A stretch of DNA of 64,000 nucleotides from a bacterium (GCA_024742305.1 JANSYQ010000005.1:121642-185641), one strand, 5' to 3'; positions 1 to 10,194 are shown, counted from the stretch's first letter. The notes: generated from the letters alone by a model not told the origin. Program-made: numbers and translations.

Positions 1-51
1 AACGCTTTCCGTGTTGCAGATCATTTGGTTCAAAAATTGACTTCTTCCTAA
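1..51 (+). CDS. C-terminal end of an unidentified protein (partial)
   Basis: Frame 1 is open from the window edge to a TAA at 49-51 and encodes 16 residues ending DHLVQKLTSS. The composition is plausible for a protein C-terminus, and the following ~120 bases hold no other gene. Sixteen residues are too few to name the product; it is reported only as the probable tail of a gene that starts outside the window. Confidence 0.3.
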   Translation, partial: NAFRVADHLVQKLTSS

Positions 52-172
52 ATCATTTGCGCTTCTAGTTACACGTAAAATTGTCACGCAATCCTCCAAG
101 GATAACACAACTTCAAAGGACTGAGCGTTCGTGTTATATCAGTGGAAATTCGTATTTTGAAGGTCGAACTTT

Positions 173-1714
173 GTGAAAAACCAGAAACAACCTGCTCAAC
201 AACTTGGGTCGCTCGAGAAAAAGGACTTGTACCAGCTCATCATTGAGACTGCGAACGAAGGCGTATGGATCAAAGACGCCAATCACATTACCACTTTCGT
301 CAACAAAAAAATGGCCGATATGCTCGGTTATTCGGAAGAGTCGATGGTAGGGCGACACTTTAAGGATTTCACATTTCCCGAAGACGAAACGACCATCAAT
401 CAAATGCACGAACGTCGCGAAACTGGGGGCACAGATGGTTATGAGTTACGACTAAAAAATCATAAGGGAGAAGTAGTTTGGGTATTCGTGAATGCGAGTG
501 CCTTAATGAAAGAGGGGAAATACCTAGGCTCATTGGGCATGCTTAGCAACATCACCGTTCACAAACAAAAAGAACAAAAGCGAATTGAACAAGAACGTCG
601 CTATCGTTCATTGTTTGAAGATTCTCCAGTACCCATTTGGGATGAAGATTTCTCTGAGGTCAAGAAATACATTGATAACTTGAAAGCACAAGGAATCAAG
701 GACATTCGGAGCTATTTTGAAAACAACACAGAAGCCGTTGTTGAATGTTCAGCTTTATTGAAGGTGAATGATGTAAACCAAGCTGTAGTCGATCTAAATG
801 AAGCACCGAACAAAGAATACATGCTGGCAAATTATACCAAGCTTATTGATGCAAAGTCAGCAGAATACGCCATCAACCAATTTGAAGCCATCGCAAATGG
901 CGACAAAAGTTGCGAATTTGACGCCGAACTGCGCACTTTCAACAGCAATATCGTTCATGTTCACTTGAAATGGACCGTCGTCAAAGGGTATGAAGACACT
1001 TACGAAAAAGTGTACCTCAGCACTACTGACTTAACGGATAGAATTGTTGCAGAGAATGCCAACCTTCGTAAATCGAACGATCAAAAAGAACTGCTTCTCA
1101 AAGAGATTCACCACAGAGTAAAGAACAACTTGCAAATTATCACAAGCTTATTAAAACTTCAAGCGAACTCTGTGGAAGATGCGGCCACCATTGAACTCTT
1201 CGAGTTAAGTTTACACAGAATCAATTCGATGGCGCTGGTGCACGACTTACTGTATCGCTCCGAAGATTTTTCTCGAATCAATTACGGTTTGTATTTAGAG
1301 ACTTTGGTAACGCCTTTGATAGAGTCCATGAAGCACGATGATGCGGAAATTGAACTAGAAATCAAGGCTGAAAACGTTTCGCTTAATATCAACACTTCCA
1401 TCCCACTTGGATTGTTGATCAATGAAATCATTACCAATTCTCTGAAGCATGGGTTAAAAAACACAGAGTTGGGAACTATATATATACATATCACCAAAGA
1501 AGAAAACGGTGATTTTTGCTTGTCAATGGGTGACAACGGCGTTGGTTTCCCTCGTGATATTGATATCGAACAGGCCGATTCTCTCGGCTTGCAACTTATA
1601 ACCAGCTTGGGAGAGCAGTTAATGGGAGAAATTGTACGTCGTCACGATGAACCTGGAACACATTACAAGCTTGTATTTAAGGAACTACCGCAGCGACAAC
1701 CTATTGCCGAGTAA
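173..1714 (+). CDS. PAS-domain sensor histidine kinase, HisKA_2/LytS-like type
   Basis: Predicted cytoplasmic sensor kinase of 513 residues with no membrane segment. Residues ~18-130 form a PAS domain (GVWIKDANHITTFVNKKMADMLGYSEE). A second PAS-like region follows at ~145-290. The dimerisation/phospho-acceptor motif EIHHRVKNNLQIITSLLKLQ is at 311-330, with His313 or His314 as acceptor; this is the signature of the HisKA_2 family rather than classical HisKA. The HATPase domain has its N box at NEIITNSLKHG and its G box at DNGVGFP. The first in-frame start is a GTG at 173; no ATG lies near it, so the exact start is uncertain. No response regulator is adjacent, so this is an orphan kinase within the window. 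Signal and partner are unknown. Confidence 0.85.
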   Translation: MKNQKQPAQQLGSLEKKDLYQLIIETANEGVWIKDANHITTFVNKKMADMLGYSEESMVGRHFKDFTFPEDETTINQMHERRETGGTDGYELRLKNHKGEVVWVFVNASALMKEGKYLGSLGMLSNITVHKQKEQKRIEQERRYRSLFEDSPVPIWDEDFSEVKKYIDNLKAQGIKDIRSYFENNTEAVVECSALLKVNDVNQAVVDLNEAPNKEYMLANYTKLIDAKSAEYAINQFEAIANGDKSCEFDAELRTFNSNIVHVHLKWTVVKGYEDTYEKVYLSTTDLTDRIVAENANLRKSNDQKELLLKEIHHRVKNNLQIITSLLKLQANSVEDAATIELFELSLHRINSMALVHDLLYRSEDFSRINYGLYLETLVTPLIESMKHDDAEIELEIKAENVSLNINTSIPLGLLINEIITNSLKHGLKNTELGTIYIHITKEENGDFCLSMGDNGVGFPRDIDIEQADSLGLQLITSLGEQLMGEIVRRHDEPGTHYKLVFKELPQRQPIAE

Positions 1715-1716
1715 TC

Positions 1717-2280
1717 TTACTTCTTTACGTATTTCGTAAGAATCACAATCTGCTGACCGTCTACCTTTCCTTCAATATGCTCAGGATTATCTTGTACCAA
1801 TCGAATGTTCCGAACAGCTGTTCCTCGTTTCGCGACAATGCTACTGCCCTTTACATTTAAGTCTTTGATGATAACTACACTATCTCCGGCTTCCAAAGGA
1901 ACACCATTGCTATCGCGATGCACAACCGAATTCTCCTCGTCAGTTAGTCCGTCTTTCGCCCATTCCAAGTCAGCCTCCTCCAAATACATCATATCGAGCA
2001 AGTCATTCGGCCACCCTTCACTCTTTAGGTTATTCAACATTCGGTAGGCTACTACTTTTACGGCAGACACTTCGCTCCACATCGCATCGTTCAAACAACG
2101 CCAGTGATTTGGATCAGCTGATTCTGGTTCATTGATTTGCGAAACACAGGTTTTACAGGCATAAATAACCTCGTCTAGTGTGTTTCCTTGTTTCGGAGTA
2201 ACGGCAAAAACAGTCAAATTCTCTGTTGAGCCACATAGCTCGCATGCTTCATTACTTCTTTCTTTTAGTGCCTGTTCCAT
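1717..2280 (-). CDS. PhnA/YjdM-like zinc-ribbon protein
   Basis: 187 residues. The N-terminus has two CxxC pairs (C13/C16 and C42/C45) that form a zinc ribbon. The C-terminal half is the PhnA domain, seen in the stretches GDSVVIIKDLNVKGSS and KRGTAVRNIRLV and in the lysine-rich end. Despite the name, PhnA/YjdM has no proven role in phosphonate breakdown, and no phn genes are nearby. The gene is convergent with the histidine kinase, with two bases between the stops, and has its own upstream region shared with purM. Confidence 0.85.
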   Translation of the reverse strand: MEQALKERSNEACELCGSTENLTVFAVTPKQGNTLDEVIYACKTCVSQINEPESADPNHWRCLNDAMWSEVSAVKVVAYRMLNNLKSEGWPNDLLDMMYLEEADLEWAKDGLTDEENSVVHRDSNGVPLEAGDSVVIIKDLNVKGSSIVAKRGTAVRNIRLVQDNPEHIEGKVDGQQIVILTKYVKK

Positions 2281-2415
2281 GTTTGTTGCGTTTGTTTCGC
2301 TACAATATTACTTCTTTTCCAACAATGAAAACTTGTTCGTAATTCCTTGAAGTCTGCCGACTTTCTCACCGTATTACTTCTATAGAATTACTAATTTTGC
2401 CACTTACCGAATTTT

Positions 2416-3582
2416 ATGGCAGATACTCGTTACAACCTTCGCGGCGTTTCAGCTGGAAAAGAAGACGTTCACAACGCAATCAAGAACGTTGACAAAGGAC
2501 TTTTTCCTCAAGCATTTTGTAAAATCGTTCCGGATATGCTTTCCGGTGACCCAGACTATTGTGTGGTAATGCACGCAGATGGGGCTGGAACCAAGTCATC
2601 GTTGGCCTACATGTACTGGAAAGAAACAGGCGACTTATCCGTGTGGAAAGGCATTGCCCAAGACGCATTGATTATGAACATTGACGATCTACTCTGCGTA
2701 GGAGCAACGGATAACATTCTACTTTCCTCTACCATAGGTCGAAACAAAAACTTGGTGCCGGGCGAAGTAATTTCTGCCATTATCAACGGAACAGAAGAAT
2801 TACTGGAAGATTTGCGCAATCAAGGTATTGGCATTCATTCAACGGGTGGTGAAACTGCCGACGTTGGAGATTTGGTTCGCACCATTATTGTCGACTCAAC
2901 CGTTGTGTGCCGAATGAAACGCTCAGATGTAATTTCCAATCATACCATCCAAGCAGGTGATGTGATTGTTGGACTTGCTTCTCACGGACAGGCGACGTAC
3001 GAAAATGAATACAATGGTGGTATGGGAAGTAATGGTTTGACATCTGCCCGTCACGACGTATTCAATAAAACACTTGCCGTCAAATACCCAGAAAGCTTCG
3101 ATCCGTCTGTACCGGAAGATTTGGTATACAGCGGCTCCAAAGGATTGACGGAAGGCACAGATACAGAGCTGGACGCTGGGAAACTGGTACTTTCTCCTAC
3201 TCGAACCTATGCTCCGATCATCAAGAAAATTTTGGATGACCATCGCGACAATATTCACGGTATGGTGCATTGTTCTGGTGGAGCGCAAACCAAAGTACTT
3301 CACTTTGTGGATAACGTGCATGTCATTAAGAATAACTTGTTCGAAATTCCACCTTTGTTTGAAATGATTCAAAAGGAATCGGGAACGGACTGGAAAGAAA
3401 TGTACAAGGTCTTCAACATGGGGCACCGCATGGAAATTTATCTTCCTGAGGAGCACGCACAAAGCATTATCGACATTTCAAAATCGTTTGGAGTCGATGC
3501 ACAAATCGTTGGTCGCGTTGAAGAAAACCAAGGAAAGAAACTCACAATTACGTCTCCGCACGGGGAATTTACGTACGAATAA
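2416..3582 (+). CDS. purM: Phosphoribosylformylglycinamidine cyclo-ligase (AIR synthetase)
   Basis: Catalyses ATP-dependent ring closure of FGAM to AIR in purine synthesis. The 388-residue protein matches the long PurM form seen in Bacteroidota. Family hallmarks include HADGAGTKSSLAY near residue 55 (metal/phosphate loop), the GGETADVGDLVRT loop, and the glycine-rich VHCSGGAQTKVL segment near the C-terminus. A TAATTTTG -7-like box lies at 2392-2399, but no good -33 element was found. The stop is two bases from the prfA start, so the two genes are likely co-transcribed. Confidence 0.92.
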   Translation: MADTRYNLRGVSAGKEDVHNAIKNVDKGLFPQAFCKIVPDMLSGDPDYCVVMHADGAGTKSSLAYMYWKETGDLSVWKGIAQDALIMNIDDLLCVGATDNILLSSTIGRNKNLVPGEVISAIINGTEELLEDLRNQGIGIHSTGGETADVGDLVRTIIVDSTVVCRMKRSDVISNHTIQAGDVIVGLASHGQATYENEYNGGMGSNGLTSARHDVFNKTLAVKYPESFDPSVPEDLVYSGSKGLTEGTDTELDAGKLVLSPTRTYAPIIKKILDDHRDNIHGMVHCSGGAQTKVLHFVDNVHVIKNNLFEIPPLFEMIQKESGTDWKEMYKVFNMGHRMEIYLPEEHAQSIIDISKSFGVDAQIVGRVEENQGKKLTITSPHGEFTYE

Positions 3583-3584
3583 TC

Positions 3585-4664
3585 ATGAACGAACTACTGC
3601 AAAAACTCGAAGCCATTCACATTCGCTTTGTCGAGGTTGGTAAGCTAATTGTCGACCCGGAAATTATTGCTGACATGAAACGGTACGTGAAGCTCAACAA
3701 GGAATACAAAGACCTTGAGGAGATTGACGAGATGTATAAAAAATACAAGAACATCATCGAAAACCTGGAAAACTCCAAAGCCTTGTTGCAAGAAGAGGAC
3801 GATCCGGAGATGCGTGAGATGGCGAAAATGGAAATCGACGAGTTGGAATCTGTTCGCCCAGAAATGGAGGAGCAAATCAAAATGATGTTGATTCCTAAAG
3901 ATCCTGAGGATGAAAAAAGTGCCATCATGGAATTACGTGCCGGTACCGGCGGTGATGAAGCGTGTATTTTCGTTGAAGACTGTTTCCGCATGTATACCAT
4001 GTTCTTCAAAGAGCGCGGATGGAGCTACGAAATCATCAACTCAAACGAGGGAACTGTAAAAGGATACAAGGAAATCTCCTTGAACATTGATGCGCCTGCT
4101 GCTTATGGTGTTTTAAAATTTGAATCGGGCGTTCACCGGGTGCAGCGTGTTCCCGAAACGGAATCGCAAGGTCGTGTCCACACCTCGGCAATCACAGTGG
4201 CAGTGCTGCCGGAAGCAGAAGAAGTCGATTTCGAACTTAACATGGCAGACGTACGAAAAGATACGTACCGCGCTTCTGGAGCTGGAGGTCAGCACGTAAA
4301 TAAAACGGAATCTGCCGTGCGTTTAACGCACATTCCAACGGGCGTGGTTGCAGAATGTCAAGACGGCCGTTCACAGCACAAAAATATGGAAAAGGCACTT
4401 TCTATGTTGCGCTCGCGTTTGTATCAAATCGAGTTGGATAAAATTCAATCTGAACGAGCAGAACACAGAAAATCGTTAGTTTCCACAGGAGATCGATCGG
4501 CAAAAATCCGAACGTACAACTATCCACAAGGACGCATCACAGATCACCGAATCAACAAAACAATCTATAAACTGGATGCCTTCATGAACGGAGATATTCA
4601 GGAAATGATTGATGCATTGAAAATGGCAGAAAACGCAGAAAAACTGAAAGGCGAGGAAGCTTAG
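3585..4664 (+). CDS. prfA: Peptide chain release factor 1
   Basis: Releases nascent protein at UAA and UAG codons. It is 359 residues, a standard RF1 length. The stop-codon recognition tripeptide is PET at 190-192, in the context RVPETESQGR that distinguishes RF1 from RF2. The peptidyl-tRNA hydrolysis motif GGQ is at 234-236 (GAGGQHVNKTES). The N-terminal ~100 residues are the usual helical domain. It lies two bases downstream of purM. Confidence 0.97.
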   Translation: MNELLQKLEAIHIRFVEVGKLIVDPEIIADMKRYVKLNKEYKDLEEIDEMYKKYKNIIENLENSKALLQEEDDPEMREMAKMEIDELESVRPEMEEQIKMMLIPKDPEDEKSAIMELRAGTGGDEACIFVEDCFRMYTMFFKERGWSYEIINSNEGTVKGYKEISLNIDAPAAYGVLKFESGVHRVQRVPETESQGRVHTSAITVAVLPEAEEVDFELNMADVRKDTYRASGAGGQHVNKTESAVRLTHIPTGVVAECQDGRSQHKNMEKALSMLRSRLYQIELDKIQSERAEHRKSLVSTGDRSAKIRTYNYPQGRITDHRINKTIYKLDAFMNGDIQEMIDALKMAENAEKLKGEEA

Positions 4665-4766
4665 AGCAAACTGGATACTGGACTTCTCGACATCTTGACT
4701 TCTCGACTATATGCGTATTAAATACAGTCAAGCAGTCGGAATGTCAAAAAATCGAACAATCGAAAT

Positions 4767-5585
4767 ATGACACGACAAGAACTCATCAACCAAATACGAA
4801 CGAAGCGCTCTTTTTTGTGCGTGGGATTGGATACAGATTTAAAGAAAATCCCAAAGCATTTGCTGGATACGGAAGATCCCATTTTTGAGTTCAACAAAGC
4901 GATTATCGATGCTACCAAGGATTATTGCGTTGCCTACAAACCGAATACAGCTTTTTATGAATGTCATGGGCCGAAAGGCTGGGAATCGTTAAAAAAAACG
5001 ATGGATTACATTCCTTCAGATATTTTCACCATTGCTGATGCAAAACGTGGCGATATCGGAAATACGTCTCGGTACTACGCCGACACCTTCTTCGATTACT
5101 TAAAAGCGGACTCTGTGACAGTGGCACCCTACATGGGTGAAGACAGCGTTACTCCGTTTTTGGAGTACGAAAACAACTGGGTAATTCTTTTGGCATTGAC
5201 CTCAAACAAAGGAGCACTGGATTTCCAAATGACAGTTGACCGTGAAAACAATTCGCTTTTTCAAAAAGTACTCACGAAATCTCAAGAATGGGGAACACCT
5301 GAAAACCTGATGTATGTAGTTGGAGCAACACGCGCTGAAGGCATTGGTGAAGTACGCAAAACCGCTCCGGATAATTTCTTTTTGGTTCCGGGTGTAGGTG
5401 CACAAGGCGGCTCGTTGGAAGATGTTGCAAACTACGGTTGGAACGACGATTGTGGGTTGCTTGTCAACTCTTCTCGAGGAATCATTTATGCGTCTCAGGA
5501 GTTGGATTTTGCCGACAAAGCAGGTGAGGCAGCCAAGGCACTTCAAGAACAGATGGCGCGCATACTCGATGCAAAAAAATTCTAG
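4767..5585 (+). CDS. pyrF: Orotidine 5'-phosphate decarboxylase (type 2)
   Basis: Converts OMP to UMP, the last step of de novo pyrimidine synthesis. 272 residues. The catalytic Asp-x-Lys-x-x-Asp cluster is seen as [10 protein letters not shown] (D91, K93, D96). The length and the start, which places [14 protein letters not shown] at residues 16-30, fit the longer TIGR02127-type enzyme. The ~100 bases upstream carry short AT-rich repeated words shared with the rplU upstream region. Confidence 0.93.
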   Translation: MTRQELINQIRTKRSFLCVGLDTDLKKIPKHLLDTEDPIFEFNKAIIDATKDYCVAYKPNTAFYECHGPKGWESLKKTMDYIPSDIFTIADAKRGDIGNTSRYYADTFFDYLKADSVTVAPYMGEDSVTPFLEYENNWVILLALTSNKGALDFQMTVDRENNSLFQKVLTKSQEWGTPENLMYVVGATRAEGIGEVRKTAPDNFFLVPGVGAQGGSLEDVANYGWNDDCGLLVNSSRGIIYASQELDFADKAGEAAKALQEQMARILDAKKF

Positions 5586-5640
5586 TTCCTTTGAACATCT
5601 GACTGATTTTTAGTAGATTGGTGTAACTAACGTTGAACTA

Positions 5641-5838
5641 TTGAGTCGCACATTATTGTTTTTACTGGTCCTGATCTTTGGACTAATGTTGGTAAATTGC
5701 ATCGTTTACTTCATGGGAAGCGCCGGAACTTTCAAAGGCTGGAAGGCTGTTATAATGCTGTCATTCTTGGCAGTAAGTTCTTTCGCTGCATTGGTTGTTT
5801 TTATTCGCTTTAATTCAAAGCGTAGGCCGAATTCCTAG
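5641..5838 (+). CDS. Small two-helix membrane protein, unknown function
   Basis: 65 residues with two hydrophobic segments (about 4-25 and 36-55) and a basic tail (SKRRPN). The only plausible start is a TTG at 5641. The reading frame fills the gap between pyrF and the MMPL gene, and its composition looks like a real membrane protein. No family was recognised. Confidence 0.5.
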   Translation: MSRTLLFLLVLIFGLMLVNCIVYFMGSAGTFKGWKAVIMLSFLAVSSFAALVVFIRFNSKRRPNS

Positions 5839-5900
5839 AATTATCTGATTAATTTCCGAAACAGCATGACTTTGGCACAGCTATTGCCTTCCAAATTGCT

Positions 5901-5930
5901 TTGAGTGCTTATTTATAAACACTACTTTTG
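5901..5930 (+). promoter_or_regulatory. Bacteroidota sigma-A promoter for the MMPL-polyprenyl synthase operon
   Basis: TTG at 5901-5903 (preceded by T) and TACTTTTG at 5923-5930 are separated by 19 bp, matching the TTTG / TAnnTTTG consensus. Transcription would start near 5936, so an upstream TTG codon at 5928 lies inside the -7 box and cannot be the protein start. Confidence 0.7.
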
Positions 5931-5960
5931 TCATCTTACAGAAAATTCTGGCAGCATAAC

Positions 5961-8621
5961 ATGTGGCAGTCCATTGCGAACATCATTTTACGGAATAAAT
6001 TCATCATCTTAGGGATACTTGCCTTGGTGACTGTCTTTTTCGGTTACAAAGCATTTTCTGGGCTGGAACTCGACAACAAGTACGGAATTCTTCTCCCAAA
6101 CAACGCTGAAGCCAAGAAAGATTACGATCGTTTCAAAGATCTTTTTGGTGAAGATGGCGGAACCTTGGTCATAGCCATTGAAACAGACTCACTTTACACA
6201 GAAGATAACTTCTTGAAGTGGAAAGAATTGGGCGACTCCATTTTAGAGATGGAAGGTGTGAAAGCCGTAATTTCCGAAGCCACGCTATTTTCTGTATTCA
6301 ACAACCGTGAGAAACAGCGCTTCGAAGCCAAAAAAGTATTCTCTGACACCCAATTCAAAGAAAAATCCATAGACTCCATACGAACGGAGGTACGCAGTAA
6401 TCCGCTGTATCGAGGAACGCTCTACAACGACGATGAAACCGTTTCGTTGATGATGATCAATATCGATGAAAAATTTATCGTAGATCGTAAAAAGGCAAAT
6501 GTCGTTTTCGATATTGAAGACTTGGCCCGTTCGTACGAAGCGAATTTTGGAGAGCCTCGATTTGCCGGGATGCCGCATCTACGTGTCGTGATTGGAAATC
6601 GTGTACTGAAAGAAATGTACATCTTCATCGGCTTGCTCATTGTGATGACATCTGCCCTGATGTACTTCTTCTTCCGCTCCATGCGCGTGGTGCTCATTTG
6701 TAATCTCGTGGTCGCCGTTGCGGTAATTTGGTCGATGGGGTCCATTGGTGCCTTCAATTTCAAGATGACCATTATCATGGCACTGATTCCTCCGCTGATG
6801 ATCGTCATTGGAGTTCCGAACTGTATCTTCCTACTCACCAAGTACCATCAAGAAGTAAAGCAGCACGGAAACAAGGCAAAAGCACTTTCCCGCGTTATTA
6901 AGAAAATTGGTACGGCCACATTCTTGACCAACCTAACAACTTCATTAGGGTTCCTGACTTTCGTGACAACGAACTCAGACAAGCTAGTCGAATTCGGAAT
7001 CACGGCGTCTGTAAACATCATGATGGTTTTCATTCTCTCCATCACGATATTACCGATCATCATTTCCCTTTTGAAATCTCCAAAGCCGAAACACCTCAAA
7101 CATTTGGAGCGAAAAATGGCGGTCGGACTTTTGAATACGCTCGTTAATATTACGGTGAATCATCGTCGTTGGGTATACATTGTAACCATCGTTGTAGTTG
7201 CACTCAGTATTGGCGGTTTGCTACAAATAGAAACTACAGGAAACCTCACGGGTGACCTTCCCGATGGAGATCAGATCAAGGAGGACATGACCTTCATGGA
7301 GGAAAAATTCGGTGGTGCCATTCCTTTTGAGATTCTTATCGACTACAAGGAACCAAGTCGACTAGGGAAAAGAAGTACGCTGCTGAAGATCGAGAATGTT
7401 CAAAATTATTTGACTAAAGATCAACTTTTCTCGAAATCATTATCGTACATAGACGCGCTGAAGGCGGCCAATATGGCGTATTACGATAACGATTCTTCCC
7501 AATACAGACTCATCACTTCAAGAAGACATCTTGCGCGCATTAACCGCTATATCGACAGTAGTTCGTATATCACGGATGCAGAAGGCGTGGGAATCGCCAT
7601 CAATGAGCTTATTGATACGGCATCTTGTGTGGTTCGAGTGCGTACACAGATGAAAGATCTTGGTTCGTACGAAGTTTCTGACTATATCGACAAACTGGAG
7701 AAACACTTAGATACGGTATTAAACCCGGACCGAAAAGACATTGAAGCCTTTTATAAGGGATATAAAAAAGGAAAGAATTCTTATCTAGATTCCTTAATTG
7801 GTAAATATCCGGCAGTTGCCAACGCCCTTTCGAAGAGCTACATCAAAACCGACGAAGATCAAGTTGAGTACGATACCGAACCGATCGTTTATCTCAAATC
7901 GAAGGCGAGCGACAAAGATTTTAAAGAGAACCTCAGAAAAGCAATCGACTTAGAGTACTTCGATGTCACTATAACCGGAACATCTCCCGTAGCCGCAGAA
8001 GGAACCAAGTATATGGTCATCAACCTGTTTACAAGTTTAATTTTTGCGATCATTGCTATTGCCATTTTGATGGCGATTTTGTTCCGTGCTTGGCGAATGG
8101 TGCTTGTTTCTTTGGTTCCGAACTTTATTCCACTTTTGTTTACTGCAGGAATTATGGGATGGTTCGGAATTCCGTTAAAACCATCAACATTGTTGGTATT
8201 TAGTATTGCATTCGGAATTTCCGTAGACGACACCATTCACTATTTGGCGAAGTACCGACAAGAATTGAAAACAAAGCATTGGGATCTAAAAGCATGTGCC
8301 GTGATGGCAATTCGTGAAGCAGGATTGGGAATGTTCTATACGTCCATCATCTTGTTCTGTGGATTTATCATGTTCTCCTTCTCACAATTTGGAGGAACAA
8401 AGGCCTTAGGAATTCTAGTTTCGTTGACCCTATTGTTCGCGATGATCACCAACTTGGTTCTACTTCCAACATTATTACTTTCCTTGGAGCGTCGCATTAC
8501 AACAAAGTCTTTCGAGGAGCCCTACTTCGATGCTTATGCCGAAGAAAGTGATATCGACTGGGATCATTTGGACCTAGAAACAGAGGTTGACGACTCCGAA
8601 ACAATTGAAGAAGACACATAG
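5961..8621 (+). CDS. RND/MMPL family transporter
   Basis: An inner-membrane exporter of 886 residues from the chosen start. It has the duplicated RND layout: one N-terminal membrane helix, a large periplasmic loop, and five more helices (VLICNLVVAVAVIWS, IIMALIPPLMIVIGVPN and others), repeated in the second half. The second half carries FGISVDDTIHYLAKYRQE, the conserved Asp pair of proton-driven MMPL/RND proteins. The C-terminus is acidic. ATG 5961 was preferred over an in-frame TTG at 5928 because that codon lies in the promoter. The stop overlaps the GTG start of the polyprenyl synthase by one base. Substrate unknown; hopanoid or lipid export is a common role for the family, and the prenyl synthase neighbour is compatible with a lipid cargo. 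Confidence 0.88.
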   Translation: MWQSIANIILRNKFIILGILALVTVFFGYKAFSGLELDNKYGILLPNNAEAKKDYDRFKDLFGEDGGTLVIAIETDSLYTEDNFLKWKELGDSILEMEGVKAVISEATLFSVFNNREKQRFEAKKVFSDTQFKEKSIDSIRTEVRSNPLYRGTLYNDDETVSLMMINIDEKFIVDRKKANVVFDIEDLARSYEANFGEPRFAGMPHLRVVIGNRVLKEMYIFIGLLIVMTSALMYFFFRSMRVVLICNLVVAVAVIWSMGSIGAFNFKMTIIMALIPPLMIVIGVPNCIFLLTKYHQEVKQHGNKAKALSRVIKKIGTATFLTNLTTSLGFLTFVTTNSDKLVEFGITASVNIMMVFILSITILPIIISLLKSPKPKHLKHLERKMAVGLLNTLVNITVNHRRWVYIVTIVVVALSIGGLLQIETTGNLTGDLPDGDQIKEDMTFMEEKFGGAIPFEILIDYKEPSRLGKRSTLLKIENVQNYLTKDQLFSKSLSYIDALKAANMAYYDNDSSQYRLITSRRHLARINRYIDSSSYITDAEGVGIAINELIDTASCVVRVRTQMKDLGSYEVSDYIDKLEKHLDTVLNPDRKDIEAFYKGYKKGKNSYLDSLIGKYPAVANALSKSYIKTDEDQVEYDTEPIVYLKSKASDKDFKENLRKAIDLEYFDVTITGTSPVAAEGTKYMVINLFTSLIFAIIAIAILMAILFRAWRMVLVSLVPNFIPLLFTAGIMGWFGIPLKPSTLLVFSIAFGISVDDTIHYLAKYRQELKTKHWDLKACAVMAIREAGLGMFYTSIILFCGFIMFSFSQFGGTKALGILVSLTLLFAMITNLVLLPTLLLSLERRITTKSFEEPYFDAYAEESDIDWDHLDLETEVDDSETIEEDT

Positions 8622-9589
8622 TGGAAGCACTCAAAAAGTATACGGCACTCATTGAGAAAGAGCTCGCCAAAGATCCATTTCCGGCAAGCCCCGTTGAACT
8701 CTACGACCCTCTCCGTTACTTTCTAACGCTAGGAGGAAAGCGCATTCGCCCTGTGTTAACGCTTTTATCTGCAGAGTTATTCGGCGGCAGTGCTGAAAAA
8801 GCCCTACCTCAGGCATTGGCTATTGAAGTCTTCCATAACTTTACTTTGATTCATGATGACATCATGGATGAAGCGCCTACACGCAGGAAAATGCCAACGG
8901 TGCACGAAAAATGGAACACGAATATTGCCATTTTATCCGGCGATGTTCTATTAATTAAAGCATACCAGTTATTAGCACAAGCCGAAGCACATCAGCTACA
9001 AGAAATCTTGGATGTCTTCAACACTACTTCTGTAGAAGTTTGTGAGGGGCAACAAATGGACATGAACTTTGAGGAGCGCATGGATGTTTCTATCAACGAA
9101 TACATCGAGATGATTCGCTTGAAAACTTCCGTATTGCTTGGCGGAGCATTGGAAATCGGTGCTATTGTTGCAGGAGCTACTGCAGAGGATCGAAAGCGTA
9201 TCTACGACTTCGGACAATACCTCGGAATTGCCTTTCAAATTCAAGACGATATTCTTGATTTGTATGCGGACCCGGAAAAGTTCGGTAAGATGGTCGGCGG
9301 AGATGTCGTGGCAAACAAAAAAACGCTCTTGTACTTAATGGCGGTTGGATCGGCCAACGCAGAGCAACAAGAAATTCTGAAGCAGTTACAAAGAGAGGAA
9401 AACATCGAATTGAAAATCTCTCGTACCCGCGAACTGTTCGATCATCTTGGAGCGAAAGAAAAATGCCGCGAAGAAATGCTTTCCTATCAGAACAAGGCGA
9501 TGGACTCATTAAAAGAGATCAACGTTCCCGAAGCACAAAAAGCGGGCTTAATTGCACTAGCAGACTTCCTTCTTAACCGCAACTGGTAG
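8621..9589 (+). CDS. Polyprenyl diphosphate synthase (trans-isoprenyl)
   Basis: Condenses isopentenyl diphosphate with allylic diphosphates. 322 residues with both aspartate-rich motifs: DDIMD at 79-83 and DDILD at 209-213, plus the GGKRIRP substrate loop at 38-44. The residue five before the first motif is Phe74, which in this family usually limits the chain to about C15-C20; that length is inferred. It starts at a GTG overlapping the MMPL stop (TAGTG), so translational coupling is likely. A longer-chain menaquinone-type synthase is not excluded. Confidence 0.88.
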   Translation: MEALKKYTALIEKELAKDPFPASPVELYDPLRYFLTLGGKRIRPVLTLLSAELFGGSAEKALPQALAIEVFHNFTLIHDDIMDEAPTRRKMPTVHEKWNTNIAILSGDVLLIKAYQLLAQAEAHQLQEILDVFNTTSVEVCEGQQMDMNFEERMDVSINEYIEMIRLKTSVLLGGALEIGAIVAGATAEDRKRIYDFGQYLGIAFQIQDDILDLYADPEKFGKMVGGDVVANKKTLLYLMAVGSANAEQQEILKQLQREENIELKISRTRELFDHLGAKEKCREEMLSYQNKAMDSLKEINVPEAQKAGLIALADFLLNRNW

Positions 9590-9654
9590 TTCCAATTCAC
9601 TGCCAATCAACTTATTCAGTTTCATTCTAAACGAACGGCGTACTATCTTGTAGC

Positions 9655-10194
9655 ATGCCCTTCAATCGTTTGAACCATTCTGTGCTAGGGGAAATTCGCC
9701 CACGATTCGCTCTAAAAATCTCTGAGGAACCGGAGAAAGCTATGGTACACTTAGAAGAAGGATTCGAAAAAGACCCCACGGTGAGCGGAGTTTTCACCCG
9801 AAATCACTTGTTTTTGAAAATCCCTGAAGCGGAGCAGCATTATTGGTCCCCGGAACTATCAGTACGGATCGAAGTAGAAGAGTTCACAGAATATACTACA
9901 GTATCTTGTTTGGTTGGACCGAGACAATCCGTATGGGCACTTTGGGCGTTTATTTATACCTCCATTCTGTTGTTGACACTTTTTAGTGGTTTCTATGGCT
10001 GGGCCCAATATAAAGTAGATGGCACATCTGCGTGGCTTTGGGTGGTTCCTTTTGGTCTTCTCGGATTGTCCACCGCATTTGTGGCATCGAAGATTGGTCA
10101 ACACAAGGGAAGAAATCAAATGCTGCACTTGATCAGCTTTGTTTATCATGAATTGTCGAAATTAGGTCCGGTGGAACGGCTAGAACGACGATAG
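9655..10194 (+). CDS. Hypothetical membrane protein
   Basis: 179 residues. The soluble N-terminal ~85 residues begin MPFNRLNHSVLGEIRPRFAL; two membrane helices follow (about 101-118 and 124-142), then a short cytoplasmic tail ending VERLERR. Bacteroidota genomes carry proteins of this shape, but no named domain was recognised. It sits alone between the prenyl synthase and the sigma factor. Confidence 0.65.
   Translation: MPFNRLNHSVLGEIRPRFALKISEEPEKAMVHLEEGFEKDPTVSGVFTRNHLFLKIPEAEQHYWSPELSVRIEVEEFTEYTTVSCLVGPRQSVWALWAFIYTSILLLTLFSGFYGWAQYKVDGTSAWLWVVPFGLLGLSTAFVASKIGQHKGRNQMLHLISFVYHELSKLGPVERLERR

Noticed and set aside
2923..3462. 179-residue open frame on the minus strand opposite purM
   Set aside because: It lies wholly inside purM, has no recognisable domain and its composition mirrors the opposite strand; a shadow frame.
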